Counted from the stretch's first letter, positions 1 through 12,393 are shown. The stretch: 64,000 bases of DNA from Nilaparvata lugens (GCF_014356525.2 NC_052518.1:8155978-8219977); one strand, 5' to 3'. Numbers and translations are program-made. Notes: a model not told the origin generated them from the letters alone.

Positions 1-342
1 TACTATGAGCACCCCTGCTGTATCATGGTGTGATGATAATAAATTGTGAAAATAATATTTTCATAGACTACAGTAAGCTAGTTGAAATATTCAAAGAAAA
101 CTCCTTTCCAAGGCTTTGGAAAACAGAATATTGGCGTCAAGCCAATAGTGGACGACTGGTCGACGATGAACGGAAATGGGTTTCTTTTTATTTTCTAGCC
201 TGACTCTTATCGCTTGATGAGGCCACCTTGGGTACAAAGCACACGTGTGACCAGCTCTGTTTATAGGTAGGGAGGTGGAGAAAATGGTGGATAGGCATGA
301 TAAAACTTGCTTGTGAGGAATCTGAAACGGGTCGCCGCCAAC

Positions 343-612
343 CTGTCTCCCCGACAACTAGTCTCCTCGCTATTTTGATCACAGGCGTCAGTAAATCCCC
401 TGGCAAAATATAGCATTGCCGTCAACTAGTCTCCCCGACAGTAAATCCCCTACTAGAACGAAGGAGCCTAGCTGTCGGCGACAACTAAGCTCCTCACAGG
501 CTCACGACAACTAGTCTCCCCGACAGTAAATCCCCTGCTGCATAGGCATATGAGGGGTCTGGTTTCGTGATCGTACCCGACAACTAAGCTCCCCGACAGC
601 TAATACCCTATT
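343..612. repeat. Degenerate short tandem repeat
   Basis: The phrase ACTAGTCTCCCCGACAGTAA followed by ATCCCCT recurs several times, with variants such as AACTAAGCTCCCCGACAG. Units are about 30-60 bp and irregular. No coding signal is seen. The flank at 1-342 and the stretch 613-783 show nothing recognisable. Confidence 0.6.
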
Positions 613-783
613 GAACATTGAAATCAGCTTGAAATGGGCGGGGAAGTAGTACAATCACAGATACTGTTTCACACATTCTATGAATTCGATTATTAGAAGA
701 AAAGCTTGTTGGAGTTGTCACTTCTATCACTGCAAACATAAAATTAAAAAATGAACTATTTCTCTTTCTGAATTCAACTGACA

Positions 784-1881
784 TGTTTTAGTTTGGTAGG
801 ATACATTTTTTGAATTTTTAAGAGAAGTTCTGTTAAAATAGTCGAAACAGTTTTATGATCTGGAAAGAAAACGGAGTTGCACTTCAACAACCCATAACTC
901 GCTTATTAGACCATTTGAAAACACTTGAAAATTTCAGTTGCCACTTTTTCTCACTGTTATAATGATCTTATACTGATTACTATTCAGTTGTTACTTGGAA
1001 ATGTTCCTTATTGAATTCAATAGGCAAGCAGTTTCAGAATGAGTTTGTACGTCTCGCTAGTGATTCCTGCATGTATGCATAGAATACAACAAATATCAAG
1101 AAAAACTCTGATCTACTGATTAGTCTTCAACTTATGGCATTCAAAACTCCAGATTGAAACTTTTTACTCTTATATTTTTCCATGAAATGTGAATTATAGG
1201 AATAATTCTACATTGATTTGTCACTGTTCTCTTTTGAAAAACTATTCATTAATTTGTAACTTCGTGGATTAGCGTGGGTCTACTTTGCGGCGGGCCTCAG
1301 GACTCGCTGCCACACAACCCTTTACATTTCATATTAGAAGAAAATACTATATAAGAAAATCAAGAACAACTTTGATCAATCATAATTAATCAAAAGAGTA
1401 TAGTTACAAATTAATGAATAGTTATTCAAAAGAGAACAGTGACAAATAGAATTATTCCTACAATTCACATTACATGGATAAACAAAAATTTAAGAGTATA
1501 AAGTTTCAATCTGAAGTTTTGAATGCCATAAGTTGAAGACTGGACAGTAGATCAGAGTTTTGCTTGGTGATATTTGTTGTATTCTATGTATACATGCAGG
1601 AATCACTTGCGAGACGTACAAACTCATTCTGAAACTGCTTGCCTATTGAATTCAATAAGGAACATTTCCAAGTAACAACTGAATAGTAATCAGTATAAGA
1701 TCATTATAACAGTGAGAAAAAGTGGCAACTGAAATTTTCAAGTGTTTTCAAATGGTCTAATAAGCGAGTTATGGGTTGTTGAAGTGCAACTCCGTTTTCT
1801 TTCCAGATCATAAAACGGTTTCGACTATTTTAACAGAACTTCTCTTAAAAGTTCAAAAAATGTATCCTACCAAACTAAAAC
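784..1881. mobile_element. Large foldback (inverted repeat) element
   Basis: The left arm 784-1260 and right arm 1403-1881 are near-perfect reverse complements, for example GTTTTAGTTTGGTAGGATAC against GTATCCTACCAAACTAAAAC. The spacer of about 140 bp (1261-1402) is GC-richer and holds GCGGCGGGCCTCAGG. Nothing in it is coding. The architecture is that of a foldback or long-TIR non-autonomous DNA element, or of an inverted duplication. No target-site duplication could be fixed. Confidence 0.8.
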
Positions 1882-2021
1882 ATTTTATTCCCTATATCGT
1901 TCATAAATAATAAAGTAACATTTTTTGTAAATTCGATAACTTGTTTATTTTGGCATCAATCGCGAGAAAACGCATATTAGAACAATGCCAATAATATATA
2001 ATATAACAAAATTCCAAACCG

Positions 2022-2131
2022 TTCATGATCTGGAAAGAAAACGGAGTTAGCACTTCAACAACCCAAAACTCGCTTATCGGACCACTTAAAAATTTCAGTT
2101 GCCACTTTTTCTCACTCTTATAATGATCTTA
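2022..2131. repeat. Third, partial copy of the foldback arm
   Basis: From GTTCATGATCTGGAAAGAAA to TCTTATAATGATCTT this matches the left arm at about 855-970, with several substitutions and a short deletion. It lies in the same orientation as the left arm, 140 bp beyond the end of the right arm. It shows that the arm sequence is a dispersed or locally re-copied repeat. Confidence 0.7.
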
Positions 2132-2212
2132 ACAATTATAATGAAAAAGATTATCCAATTCAAATAAAAAAAGTGTACTGAACAGCCTTAAAGAAGCTAG
2201 GGATGATAATGA

Positions 2213-2715
2213 GGTTTGAAAAAACTAAACCGGAAAGAATATAGAAGGAGATAGAAAAGTAAGAGAATGTGATGAATATGGGGAAATAGATGTGAGAAAA
2301 ATAAAGAGGGAGAGTGTGGGGAACAGTGTGATGGTGAGGAGGAGTAAGAAGTGGAGGAGAAGAAGTTGATAGGGAGGAGGAGGAGGAGGAGAGAGAAAAG
2401 ATGGATGGACGGGAGGGTGAGGAGGAAGAGGAAGAGGAGGAGAAGGAAAAGGAAAAGAAGGGTGAGGAGTGTGAGTAGGAGAAGGGGGATATTTGTGATA
2501 AAAGTGTGATAAGAAGGAGGAGGAGTAGCAGCAGTGAGAGGAAGAGGAGGAGAGGTGTTGGTGGAGAAGGAGGAGGTGGAAAGGAAGGAGGAATAAGAGA
2601 AAGACGAAGAAGAGGAGGAAGGGGATGGATGAGAAAGAGGAGGAGGGGGTGGTGTAAAAGTAAGAGAAGTTTAGTTTGATAAGGATAACAAGGATAAGAA
2701 GAAGGGAAAATAGAA
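2213..2715. repeat. Polypurine (GGA/GAA-rich) low-complexity tract
   Basis: About 500 bp are almost entirely A and G on the plus strand, dominated by GGAGGA, GAGGAA and AGAAGG. Long open frames on the opposite strand are an effect of the bias (Ser/Pro/Leu/Phe only) and are not called as genes. Confidence 0.85.
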
Positions 2716-3898
2716 GAGAAGTAAAACGTGAAAGTAGAACTTCTGAACAGCAATTTGGAAAAGTAAAAGGAGATGATAAATTATGAAATTTGGGAATCTG
2801 GGAGAAATATAAAACGAGCTGGAGCACCGCTTTTGAAATCAAAAATTTCGAATAAAGTTGGAACATAACATCTTCTACTTATCGATAAGAGAAAAATGCT
2901 ATTGGGCACTCATTTACTCACTAACTCAACAGAACTAAAAATCTACTCCAATCTACTGAGAAGTCAATGAGCCAATGACCTCGTCTTGTATACATTTCGC
3001 AGATGTGATGTGAGATAGTTGATTTAGATAAAGTCTCTCCGCTCCCATGTGAACGAAATAAATTCCTCGTTGAAAAGAATGTGCAATAGAGCAAGGGAAT
3101 AATAATTTATGTTTTCATTACGCTCAACGTTTCTAACAAACGAGGAAAATACTTCAAAAATATTGAATGCAGACGGGGTTGTCGACTGTTCATTTCAATC
3201 ACTATTTATTTTATAATTATTATTGTTTGTCACCTCAGACAGTGGCAGGCAATAAAAATGATAGCGAACGAAAAATTTAATAGTATGAATCGACTCTGCG
3301 ACTAGAATAAGATGAGAGAGAATTCGGAGAATTCATCATTTCTATTCTCTCTGAATGGTGGTCGTAAACTTAAATTGCGGAAAAATGAAGATAGACAAAT
3401 CGTGATTTCAGATTCGGATTCAGCGCCCTCAAATTTAATTAAATTTAATTTAATTAAATGCTTCGCAAGTACTAAAAAATTATCAATTTTTTTATTCGAT
3501 TAAAATTTTTTATTTATTCGATTAAATCATTAAATCACTATAAGGCTGTGCAAATGCTAAAAAAACTTTTCACTGGTGACAATTTTTAAAGTTTTTTGAT
3601 TTGAGAATCAAGCTATCAAAATGAAAATGTTTTCACAGGAAAACATTTTTTCTCCGATCATTACTTTTTGAGATATGAGCTCATAGAGTTTAAATTTTTG
3701 GGAAAGGTCATTTCAAATTCGGTAAGAGATAAATCCCTGAAATTTTGAGGATGAATTCTCCATTGTATTGTTTGTCGAATAGAATGAAAATTTTCTGAGA
3801 GTATCAATTTTTGAGAAAGTTATTAAATTTACCAAAAATCACGAGAAATAACTCAACTAAAAGTTATTTTAAGTAGGGGTTCCATTTAAAAAACAGTA
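2716..3898. other. Intergenic, nothing recognised
   Basis: AT-rich sequence. The short open frame at 3312-3503 has no recognisable motif and ends in TTTAATTAAATT repeats. No gene, RNA or element termini are seen. Confidence 0.5.
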
Positions 3899-6181
3899 TA
3901 TAGATAGATAGATAGATAGATAAACGAATTTATTTCAGGAAACAAAAGATACATTTCACAAGTAATCAGTAATGTCACTAGTGTAACAGAACAACAAATA
4001 AAAAATTGTATTATTAGCTCAAATTCGATAAGCTTAGCCGAAGCCGTCAGCCAGAGTTGAGTAGTTTCTACTATCTAATCTTGATAGAAAATTCTCCCAA
4101 AAATAATTCGGATTCTACTTCTGAATATAATTGATGAAACAACAAACGTAAACCAAAACTGTTATCGAAGACCAAAAGCAACCCCCAGCAGCTTCATCCT
4201 TATCTGTCCTAAACTAATTATCACTACACTTTTGAAAAACATCATTCATTATTCGATAATAATTTCAGCAACAACTGAAAAAGCATTCCTCGGATCATTT
4301 GCCAGCACTATGAAATAAATTTAAAATAGAATATCTGACATGGTGAGTAAGTAACTTAATGAACAATAACAAGAGAATAAATGAATGAATAAATTCAATG
4401 TATGGCAACTCAAATTGAACCTAAATTACACATGTATAATTGTAAATGTACACATATGTATTGTAAATCACATAAATTATCTAATATATTACACTGAGAA
4501 AAAACTTAAATTACATATGAAGCATCATTATCTCCTACCATAGGGCCATAGAAAAAGAAAAGACAAGGAAAATTTTACCTATACAATCATATCATAAAAG
4601 TTAATAGCTACAGAAGATTAATCTTATACTATAAATATAAATAAACCGATATATAACATAGATAAATCGATAATATTATGTAAACCAAGTCTAATTTTAT
4701 CTTTAAAAATTAAATTCCCTTACAAGAAAATCTCTATATTTCTGTGCTGATGTCAAAAAACCTATTAAGCATTTCCAATTCTCGCCATTCAAATACTCAT
4801 GTACCATTTCATTAGTCATAGCCGAGCAGCCGAACCATTTTACTCGGAATTCCGATAAGGCTTTACATCTTCCAATAAAATGATAGGTGTCTTCACCTCA
4901 CCACTGTTGCATAAAGAACATAATGTAACTATTTTCTCCACGATCCACTCTAAAATTCAATGGCAATAATGCTCCCCTCGCCCTAAAAATAATGCTGATC
5001 ATTCTTCTTTTATTATTGTCATTTATATAACCTGATTGCAATCCATTCCTTCCTAAATTAAAGTAAATTTGATGAAACTGAGAAGTTGCTGCCCTGTCCC
5101 ACCATAAACCTTGAAATTTATTACGTATCCTGCCCACAATCTTTTCGCATCCTCTTCCCCAAAGATCTGGTTGGTTCATGGGATCTACCCACTCTTCATT
5201 AAATTCATAAAATAATTTTCTCCAATCTTTATACCAACCACTCTTCTTCTGCGTCAGTAATATTGATACTCACAAAATGTGTTGCTAGTGACAAGGTGGG
5301 TGTAAGCGTAATTCCTAAATATTTATATTCATTTACTACTTCAATAGCTTCCCCACCGTAATGCCATCTCTCACTTCTACTCAATCTACCACCCCTCCTA
5401 AACACCATCATTTTGGATTTTTCCCTGTTCAAAACTAAGTTCCATCGGTTGCAATATTGCTCCAGCCTGTTGATCATACTCTGCATTACATTTACGTTAT
5501 CAGCTAAGAGAACTAAATCATCCGCATATAAAAGTGAATTTATTTTTGATTCTCCTACCATCAAGCCTCCGCCTAAACTCTCACAGATATCATATGTGAA
5601 AAGATTGAATAAAATTGGGGATACCAAACAACCCTGTTTTAATCCGCTTACAAGCCTGATATCTTCTGTTACGCCCTTATCACACCATATAACTGAGAAC
5701 GTATCTTCATATAAGGCTTTGATCATGCGGACAAATTTATTTGAAACTCCTATCTCTAATAGTTTATACACGAGAGCATCCCTATCTATAAAGTCGAACG
5801 CGGCCTTGAAATCAACAAAAAAACAATAAACTTTCTTATGTCTCACGTTAGTATAATACTTAATTAAACTCTGTAATACAAATATGTTATCTATGGATGA
5901 GTACCCCGCCCTGAAACCTGCTTGGTTCTCCGCAATAATGTTCCTTAATTTCACTCATTCTTCTAACCTTTTCAAGAGGATACCTACGTAAGCTTTGTAC
6001 ATTGAGTTCACAAATGAAATAGCCCTATAATTATTTGGGTCTTTAGAGTCTCCTTTCTTATGCAGGGGAAATATTATTGATTTTTTAAAAGCTACCGGAC
6101 ATACTCCTTTATTGTAAACTTCATTAAAAAATTTACACATCAACTCTTTAAATTCTAAAGGGGCTCTTTTATAGAATTCAG
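3899..6181 (-). mobile_element. 5'-truncated non-LTR retrotransposon (LINE A)
   Basis: Read on the minus strand, this holds the later part of an RT, a C-terminal CCHC region, about 800 bp of 3' UTR and a terminal (TCTA)n run (3899-3922 on the plus strand), which is typical of LINE 3' ends. The 5' end stops abruptly at 6181, where another LINE begins. Clade is uncertain; the RT motifs and the CCHC C-terminus suggest the R1/I group. Confidence 0.8.
4713..6181 (-). pseudogene. LINE A reverse transcriptase, broken
   Basis: The RT polymerises cDNA from element RNA at the nicked target. Pieces in order on the minus strand: 6181-5955 with PLHKKGDSKDPNNYRAISF (fingers); 5954-5229 with motif A FVDFKAAFD, motif B GLKQGCLVSP and motif C LLYADDLVLL; 5179-4898; and a C-terminal tail reaching about 4713. 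A stop separates the first two pieces. The C-terminal zinc motif is split by a frameshift near 4905: CSLC is in one frame and the HFIGRC half in the next. The RT core residues are intact, but the endonuclease and the frame are lost, so this copy is dead. The family call is sure; the clade is not. Confidence 0.85.
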
Positions 6182-6944
6182 CGGGTCATCAATGGGGTGA
6201 AATTGAATACATTGAAATTCGCCGATGATATTGTTATTATAGGAAATAGCACCGAAGAAGTATGTAGAATGATGAAAGAAATGATTGAAGTAACAAAAAA
6301 GGTTGGATTGAAAGTAAATTTTGTTAAATCAAAAGTAATGATTTATAACAGTGAAAGTAACGAGAGACCGAAGACGGAAGGATAGAAGCAGTTGAACACT
6401 TCATCTACTTAGGACAGAGAATAGGGAGAGATGGACAATGGGGAGAGATTACTAGAAGAGTGGCAATAGGTTGGTCAATGTTCAAGAAATACAGCTATCT
6501 CTTCAGATCTAATAATCCCATAGAAAGAGACGCCTACTTCAAACATGTATTCTACCAGTAATTCTATACGGCTGCGAAACGTGGACTTTCAATGAGAAAA
6601 TAATCAAGAAACTCAGAACAAGTGTGAGATCGATGGAAAGAATAATGATAGCAGTGAAAAGAATAGATAGGAAAACCAAAATATGGATCAGAAATGAAAC
6701 AAAAATTGAAGATGTAGGTAGAATGATAATAGAGAGAAAATGGAATTGGGCAGGCCATATCGCAAGGACAACGGATGGAAGATGGACCAAAACAATACTC
6801 GACTGGCACCCACGCACGCTGAGCAGAAGCAGAGGAAAGCCCCCGTACAGATGGGACGAAGAATTCAGGAGAGTATGCGAAGGAATGGGAGGAGAGAATG
6901 AAAAACGTATTCAAACAAGTCTGGCTCTGCAAGGATTGAAATGA
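6182..6944 (+). pseudogene. LINE B reverse transcriptase, 3' half, broken
   Basis: The fragment begins just before RT motif C, LKFADDIVIIG (about 6215-6247). It continues with KKVGLKVN and KSKVM, a YLGQRIG motif, LPVILYGCETW (about 6550-6585) and a C-terminal AGHIARTTDGRWTK block followed by RSRGKPPYRW. That set is characteristic of RTE-type RTs. At least three frame changes (near 6370, 6545 and 6600) make it a pseudogene. The endonuclease, palm motif A and fingers are absent through 5' truncation. Confidence 0.8.
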
Positions 6945-7120
6945 AGAAGATGAAAGAAAACTTTACAAAACGCACTCGTACAACTCTTTATCCTTCTATG
7001 GAAAAAGGATAATTATACCCCAGCATCTGCTGATTATTGCCTTTTGAATTGTATATAGCTTTTGATTTTTGTAATTGTTTAAGAAAGCAATAAACTTGTT
7101 ATTTATTTTATTTCATTTAT
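6182..7120 (+). mobile_element. 5'-truncated RTE-like LINE (LINE B)
   Basis: A plus-strand LINE 3' half starts exactly where LINE A ends. It runs through the RT C-terminal half and ends in an A/T-rich tail around TTATTTATTTTATTTCATTT. The motifs resemble the RTE clade. Confidence 0.7.
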
Positions 7121-7619
7121 TTATGGAAAGAGTATTGGAAAGCGTTCACTGGTGAGAGTCCTTGCCTAATCCTAAGACAGAGTCAGATTCTACCGGTAAA
7201 ACCTTTTTCATTTCGATTTCAGACGCAATTTTTTGCCAATAAAGATGTTATTTGTTAATCATTGATAGGTAATAAGGTATCTTATTTGATTTTTTCTCAT
7301 TTGAAAGGTCTATGAATAATGTAATGGACCACAGATGTGAAAATAGAATCTAGGAAATTCCAATAAGTCCCTTCTTTATATTAGCTACTGTTACAGTTAT
7401 AGAATTTTTTTTATTAAAACAATTTAATTCGTAGAGTGAGTAGCATGACTCCATGCAAGATGACCGGTTCCTATGTAGCAGGTTTGTGATAACAAGTTTA
7501 AAATTCTTGTAAACGCTGAGAAACGTTTTCAACATGTAAAGAAAAACAGGGAAACATAGGATTGCTCAAGGCATCGTATCACACCATTCTAACTTTTGAA
7601 ATATGAGATTTGAATATAA
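7121..7619. other. Intergenic, nothing recognised
   Basis: AT-rich, with no gene, terminal repeat or RNA signal seen. Confidence 0.5.
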
Positions 7620-8800
7620 ATTATGTTATCAAAGTCTTCAATTTAGGAAAAATAAGCTGTAGAACTGATAAACTGGTTTGGCAGGAGTGGATAATCAAGG
7701 TTTAAATGGAATCCACGTGAAAAGCTTCGTAAACATAAGTAATACTAAGAACAAAAAGTAGAAAGCAAGAAGAACCGATAAGTCGACTTAGAAGGAGCCG
7801 GATAATCGATGTTTCAGTTTAATATAATAATGGAAAGTTACGTAAATAAAGGTAGTAACAAGTTAAGAAGAAAAACCGATGGGCCGGATAATCGAGGTTG
7901 ACATGTAATTTAAATTAAAAATGTTGTTGTGAAGGTCTTCAATTTAAGAAAAAAATAAGAAGTAGAATCGATAAGCCAGATTAGCAAGAACCGGATAATT
8001 GAGGTTTGAGTGGAATTTAAATGAAAAATGTAAGAAATTAAAAATATAAAAAGACAGAGTAACGGAACTGGCTGTGGCGGCTTTGGTAGCGGGCCCTACC
8101 AGTTAGGACATATACTTAAATATAGGAAGGAAGTCGGCCCAGTTCTGCCTATACGACCCTGGAAGAGGCCCTCTTTAACTAGGTGGGTTGAAAATCTCAA
8201 ACCCTATGAGAGAGAGAGTGAGAGAGGTCCAATCTCTTCCAGGAGACGCAGACCACAGCAAAACTGTTCGATCTCCCTCTTAAACCACTATCATGCCTTA
8301 ACTAATAATTTTCTTCCTCTATTATCTCAACAAATAATAATTAATTATATTAATATATTACACATCAAAACAATTCCATCAACAATAAAACACCTAAATC
8401 TTTCATTCACTCATGAACGCAGTTTTCTGACTTACTCGGGTCAATTATTATTCTCACACAAAAACTTAAAGTACGAATCAAAGTTCATTCAGTTCAATAA
8501 CCTGAGAAGAAGACACACAAAAAACAACTACATTAATACCCACTCAATTTCACACTTACAGCAGTAACAAATTATTTAAGAAGAAAAAGTATAACCGATA
8601 CGCTGGATTAGCAGAAGCCCGATAATCGAAATTCAAGTGTAATCAGAAAAAACTTCTATAATATGCTAAATTCTGTGGTGAAATGTAATTGAAAAATTAC
8701 GTAGCAAAAGGCAGTAACAATTTAAGAAGAAAAAGGATAAGAGATGATAAACCGGATCGTCGAGGTTCAAGTTTATAATTTAAATAAAAAATAACTTAGA
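7620..8800. repeat. Degenerate tandem array with CCGGATAATCGAGGTT core, interrupted
   Basis: A unit of roughly 100-150 bp recurs about six times (cores near 7680, 7795, 7880, 7995, 8620 and 8752). Its consensus features are GAAG(A)ACCGATAAGCCGG, then AGCCGGATAATCGAGGTT, then TAATTTAAATAAAAA. The array is interrupted at about 8055-8560 by unrelated DNA that holds GGTAGCGGGCCCTACCAG and a short AGAGAG run. No open frame is present. Confidence 0.65.
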
Positions 8801-9974
8801 GAAAGGCTGCCTCCATCTTTACTTCAGACATTGCAAGTGTATCATGGGATTGATGGCAAGGAACTAGCTTCACAGTTTCATATCCAAGAGTTTGTAATAT
8901 TAATAATCTACTCTTGATTTCAGAATTTCTCAATTAATGATGAAGTGGAGAATACGGAATACTCCTAGGAATATTTCCTACCGGTTCATCTACCAGATAA
9001 CTTAAAAGTAATCTATTTTCTAGATATAATTAACCTTCAAGGTTTTCTCTTCATAATGCTTACGTTAGTGGTTTGCACAGTATTAGAAGATTTATATTGT
9101 TTATATTAGAGATTTAGAATAAATAGATACGATATCAATGAAAACAAATAGGCTACTGTAGTATCCTTTTTAGCGACATGGATTCAAATACATTTCACAA
9201 ATTCAAAAGCAGCCTGATCAAAATCCCTCCGCGTATGTACGTATTACTCCGCGTATTGTATTACAAAAATTCAATTAATTAATGATAAAACGTGAATTAC
9301 CGTATTATTTGGTAGTAAAATGAAACCAAAATAAACAACGGCGACAATGTGAGCAATAGACAGACCATTTTTCATGTCTTAATATTGTTTCCATTTTTTC
9401 GAAAACCCTGTCTGTGCACAGTAGCCATTATTGCTTGCACGTGGTTTGAGAGCAAATACGTTAATTCAAACTATTTCAACCCTCGATTAGTTCGCGAAAG
9501 AAGGAATAATCTGCATTAAATTTAAATGATGGCATGCAGTAAAATAATATTAAACTTACAATTGAAACGAAAGAAGGAATCCTTTACTCACTGGACGTCT
9601 GGACCAAACCAACTGAACTACACAATACGCAAGTGCCGAGTGACGACTTGGTTGTTCTTGTGCAAGCCAAATTCCTTCCCCCTCTAGAATCTAGATGAAG
9701 GAAGGGTTCTGATTGACTGATTCCAATGCAAGAGTCCTAGTCCTTGCAAGTAGGAAGCTCCAACACTCACAATGATACAGAATAGTAACGGACTGTGTAT
9801 CTACTTCAGAATATAAGATACGGAGCAGTGTGATTTGCTATATGCAATGAGGATATTATTGGAATCGTCCTTGACTATCCCTCGCTTCTCACTACGAACC
9901 AATAGATATAATATAAATACTGTATATTATTCATCATAATAATGTGAAATATTTTTATGTTTGGTTTTCAAGCA
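8801..9974. other. Intergenic with a possible first exon near 9600-9640
   Basis: Mostly AT-rich sequence. On the minus strand an initiator-like TCAGTT (about 9620) is followed by about 30 nt and then GTGAGTAAAG, a good splice donor. This could be a short noncoding first exon. No TATA box, reading frame or downstream exon was found, so it is not called as a gene. Confidence 0.25.
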
Positions 9975-10170
9975 TCAAAAATTGAAAATATATTTTTGAG
10001 GAGAATTGAGGAATGAAACTTTTGTGAAGTGAACATCTTCAAGATAACCTATGTCGGACTATGTGTTACGTTATCTAAATTTGGGAGAGGAATAGCACAA
10101 GGTTACCTTATTTTTTTTCTCCCTATCATTTTGATGATGTACTTATTGTATGAATCAATCAATGGAGAAT
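9975..10170 (+). mobile_element. LINE 3' end fragment (family of LINE D)
   Basis: GGGAGAGGAATAGCACAAGG, then TTACCTTATTTTT, CTCCCTATCATTT and a terminal TCAATCAATGGAGAATAAAG match, in sense, the 3' UTR of the minus-strand LINE at 56890-58190. No coding part remains, so this is a severely 5'-truncated insertion. The stretch 10171-10806 shows nothing recognisable. Confidence 0.65.
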
Positions 10171-10806
10171 AAAGAATTCAAACTATTTCGACCAGTCGAC
10201 CATTTCTGTATTATTAATATAGCTTGGAGCCGATATTATTCTGTCTGTGGAAGCCTTTGAATAGAGGTTTCTTTTTTAATGACACAACTAAAAGCTAAAC
10301 TAAGTTAGCATATTTTAGAACCACAGAGTTCGGAAAGATTATTATTAAAACATACATCAATATAGCAGGAGACTGCGTCGTTGGAATTCTTGAGTGGGAG
10401 GCCCCAAAAACAGAGAAAATAAGGGTAGAAGTGTTAAAATAACTGACAACTTGTTTTACCGAGGGTGTGTAATTTATGGGGGACTAGTACTGATATTTCG
10501 GGGGTCCCCCCGACATGCTAAAATCATAGCATTTTCATCAATTTCGACTAATTCTCTTTTTCTATATATTTTCTTTCTTTTTGTCCCTCATTGCTTTTTC
10601 TTTTGTTCTATTTAGACGGCTAAAATTTGATGGACATTGGTGAAATTGAAAATGGTGGAAACTCCCATTTCCTTTGTTGTACTAGTAATTTCACCGAATT
10701 GAAGTACTGTATTTACTATTTATTATTGCACATGATGCCCTCATGAACTTCTTGCTTGTGAGTGGGTAATGGAAAGTGCGAGGGTGATTTTATGAGAAGA
10801 TCAAAC

Positions 10807-10885
10807 GTCTTTGGCGGGATTCGAACCCACAACCAGTTAGCGCTAGTAGACTGAAGGATGTAACGCCTTAGTCATCTCGACTACA
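10807..10885 (-). repeat. tRNA-like sequence (SINE head or tRNA pseudogene)
   Basis: On the minus strand, GTAGTCGAGATGACTAAGGCG resembles a Pol III A box region and GTTGTGGGTTCGAATCCCGCC holds a perfect B box with a T arm. The sequence between them is long, as in tRNA-Ser or tRNA-Leu type genes with a variable arm. The acceptor stem does not pair well, so a functional tRNA is unlikely. Confidence 0.55.
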
Positions 10886-11937
10886 TTTACATGATAATAT
10901 CCTCATTTTTTTACTGCGTTAATAGTTAATTTTTTGTTCTACAATAGTTTGTTCATTTCATTTATTATGATTTTTATCTCAATTCTTATGTACAGTACAG
11001 TTTAATTGATTATTCTTCATTTCAAATTTTTCTATCTGGCGCTTTGCGCCCCCGTGGGGGGAATCACTTTTCGCGCTTCAATGGGGAGCTTCACTGCCAC
11101 TTCAAATGTTCCTCTTACATATTCATTCCTGACTTTGTCTTTCAGGGTTACACCTCCCGACCACCGGAGCATCTTCATCTATGTAACATGGATTTGTTGT
11201 TTATCTGACAACATTCAGATCCGTAAATTAAAACTGGCCTGATTGCTCTCTTATTTTATGTTTACTTTGACCTCGACAGGCATCTTTGCATTACAGATCA
11301 CTACCGTAAATGATGGTGCTAGGAACTTTGGGACCAATACCTTTTGGGCCTGATAAGTTTTGGGCCTAAAGGGTTCCGACAAAGAGGATGGTTCTTCGCA
11401 GGTAGAATCAGGTGTCTCCAACAGGTAGTTGGACATTTTCCTTCAACACAAAGACGTTCAACACATAGAATTATAGCGTGTAAGTTGCAGGCGTTTTCAA
11501 CTATTTATAAATATTTATTCAGATTTTGCAGTTGAATTATTATTTCCGCTACTTGATCAGAAAAATATGAATTTTGAATTTTCATTAGAGGCCTTCTTTC
11601 TGATAAAAATAGATTGATTATCCACTCCCTACACAGAACTATTTATAAAAATGAGTTCATGAATGGTTTCTATTCAGTCTTATAAATGGTAATTTATTAG
11701 AATCGTGTAAACCTGTCGAAAAGGCCGACTATTTTTTGCTAATCACCTCCCAGGTAAAGACCCAGACTTGATCCCAAACTTCCTCTTTTTCCTAGTTGGT
11801 CCCAAAATTCCTGGTCCCAAAGTTCCGGTCACCGTAAATGATCGCCATTTTAACCATGTAGCTGTTTTCCGATAATTTATATTTGTTATAAATATTATTT
11901 TAGTAGGTGGAGGATAAATAAGACCATTGCACTCTAG
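10886..11937. other. Intergenic with imperfect inverted motif
   Basis: GGAACTTTGGGACCA at about 11320 recurs inverted (TGGTCCCAAAGTTCC) at about 11812. ACCGTAAATGAT lies next to both, in direct orientation. This may be a decayed element of about 550 bp. No gene is seen; small open frames here have no motifs. Confidence 0.35.
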
Positions 11938-12134
11938 CATAGCCACCTCTAATACAAGGCCGCGGCCTACGATATTGCAACGTCGAGTGTAGGCTTAGAA
12001 TCTAATACATGATTGGTGAAAAACATTTAAAAAAATACCAGCTGATCTTATTCACCAATCATGTATTAGATTCTAGGCCTACACTGCGACGTTAAAATAT
12101 CGTAGGCCGCGGCCTTGTATTAGAGGTGGCTATG
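11938..12134. mobile_element. Palindromic MITE with 80-bp arms
   Basis: The arms 11938-12022 and 12052-12134 are inverted copies. CATAGCCACCTCTAATACAA and the following GGCCGCGGCCTACGATATT occur at the left and their complement at the right, around a spacer of about 30 bp. There is no coding capacity. Confidence 0.85.
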
Positions 12135-12393
12135 ACTCTAGTCCCCAGTAAATACAGTATAAATATTTTTGATAGGTTGCAGTGCAAAACATATTGATTG
12201 TTCCGCGTTATAGCGTGAGATTCTCTTAAAACAGTCAGCATTTCATATAAATTGCACCAATGCTTACCATTCAAACAATGCTGACACATTGATATGAATC
12301 TCTCTATAGTACGTCAACAGTTTACATGAAAATTATAGTCATGGAGAAAAGGTATAAAACTAGTGGGTGGAAAATTAGTAAAAAAATAAAAAA

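Noticed and set aside
2160..2866. Two long minus-strand open frames (about 200 codons each)
   Set aside because: They run through the polypurine block and encode only Ser, Pro, Leu and Phe runs in two overlapping frames. This is composition, not coding.
10807..10885. Functional tRNA-Ser gene
   Set aside because: The B box is perfect but the acceptor stem pairs poorly and no clean anticodon arm can be drawn.
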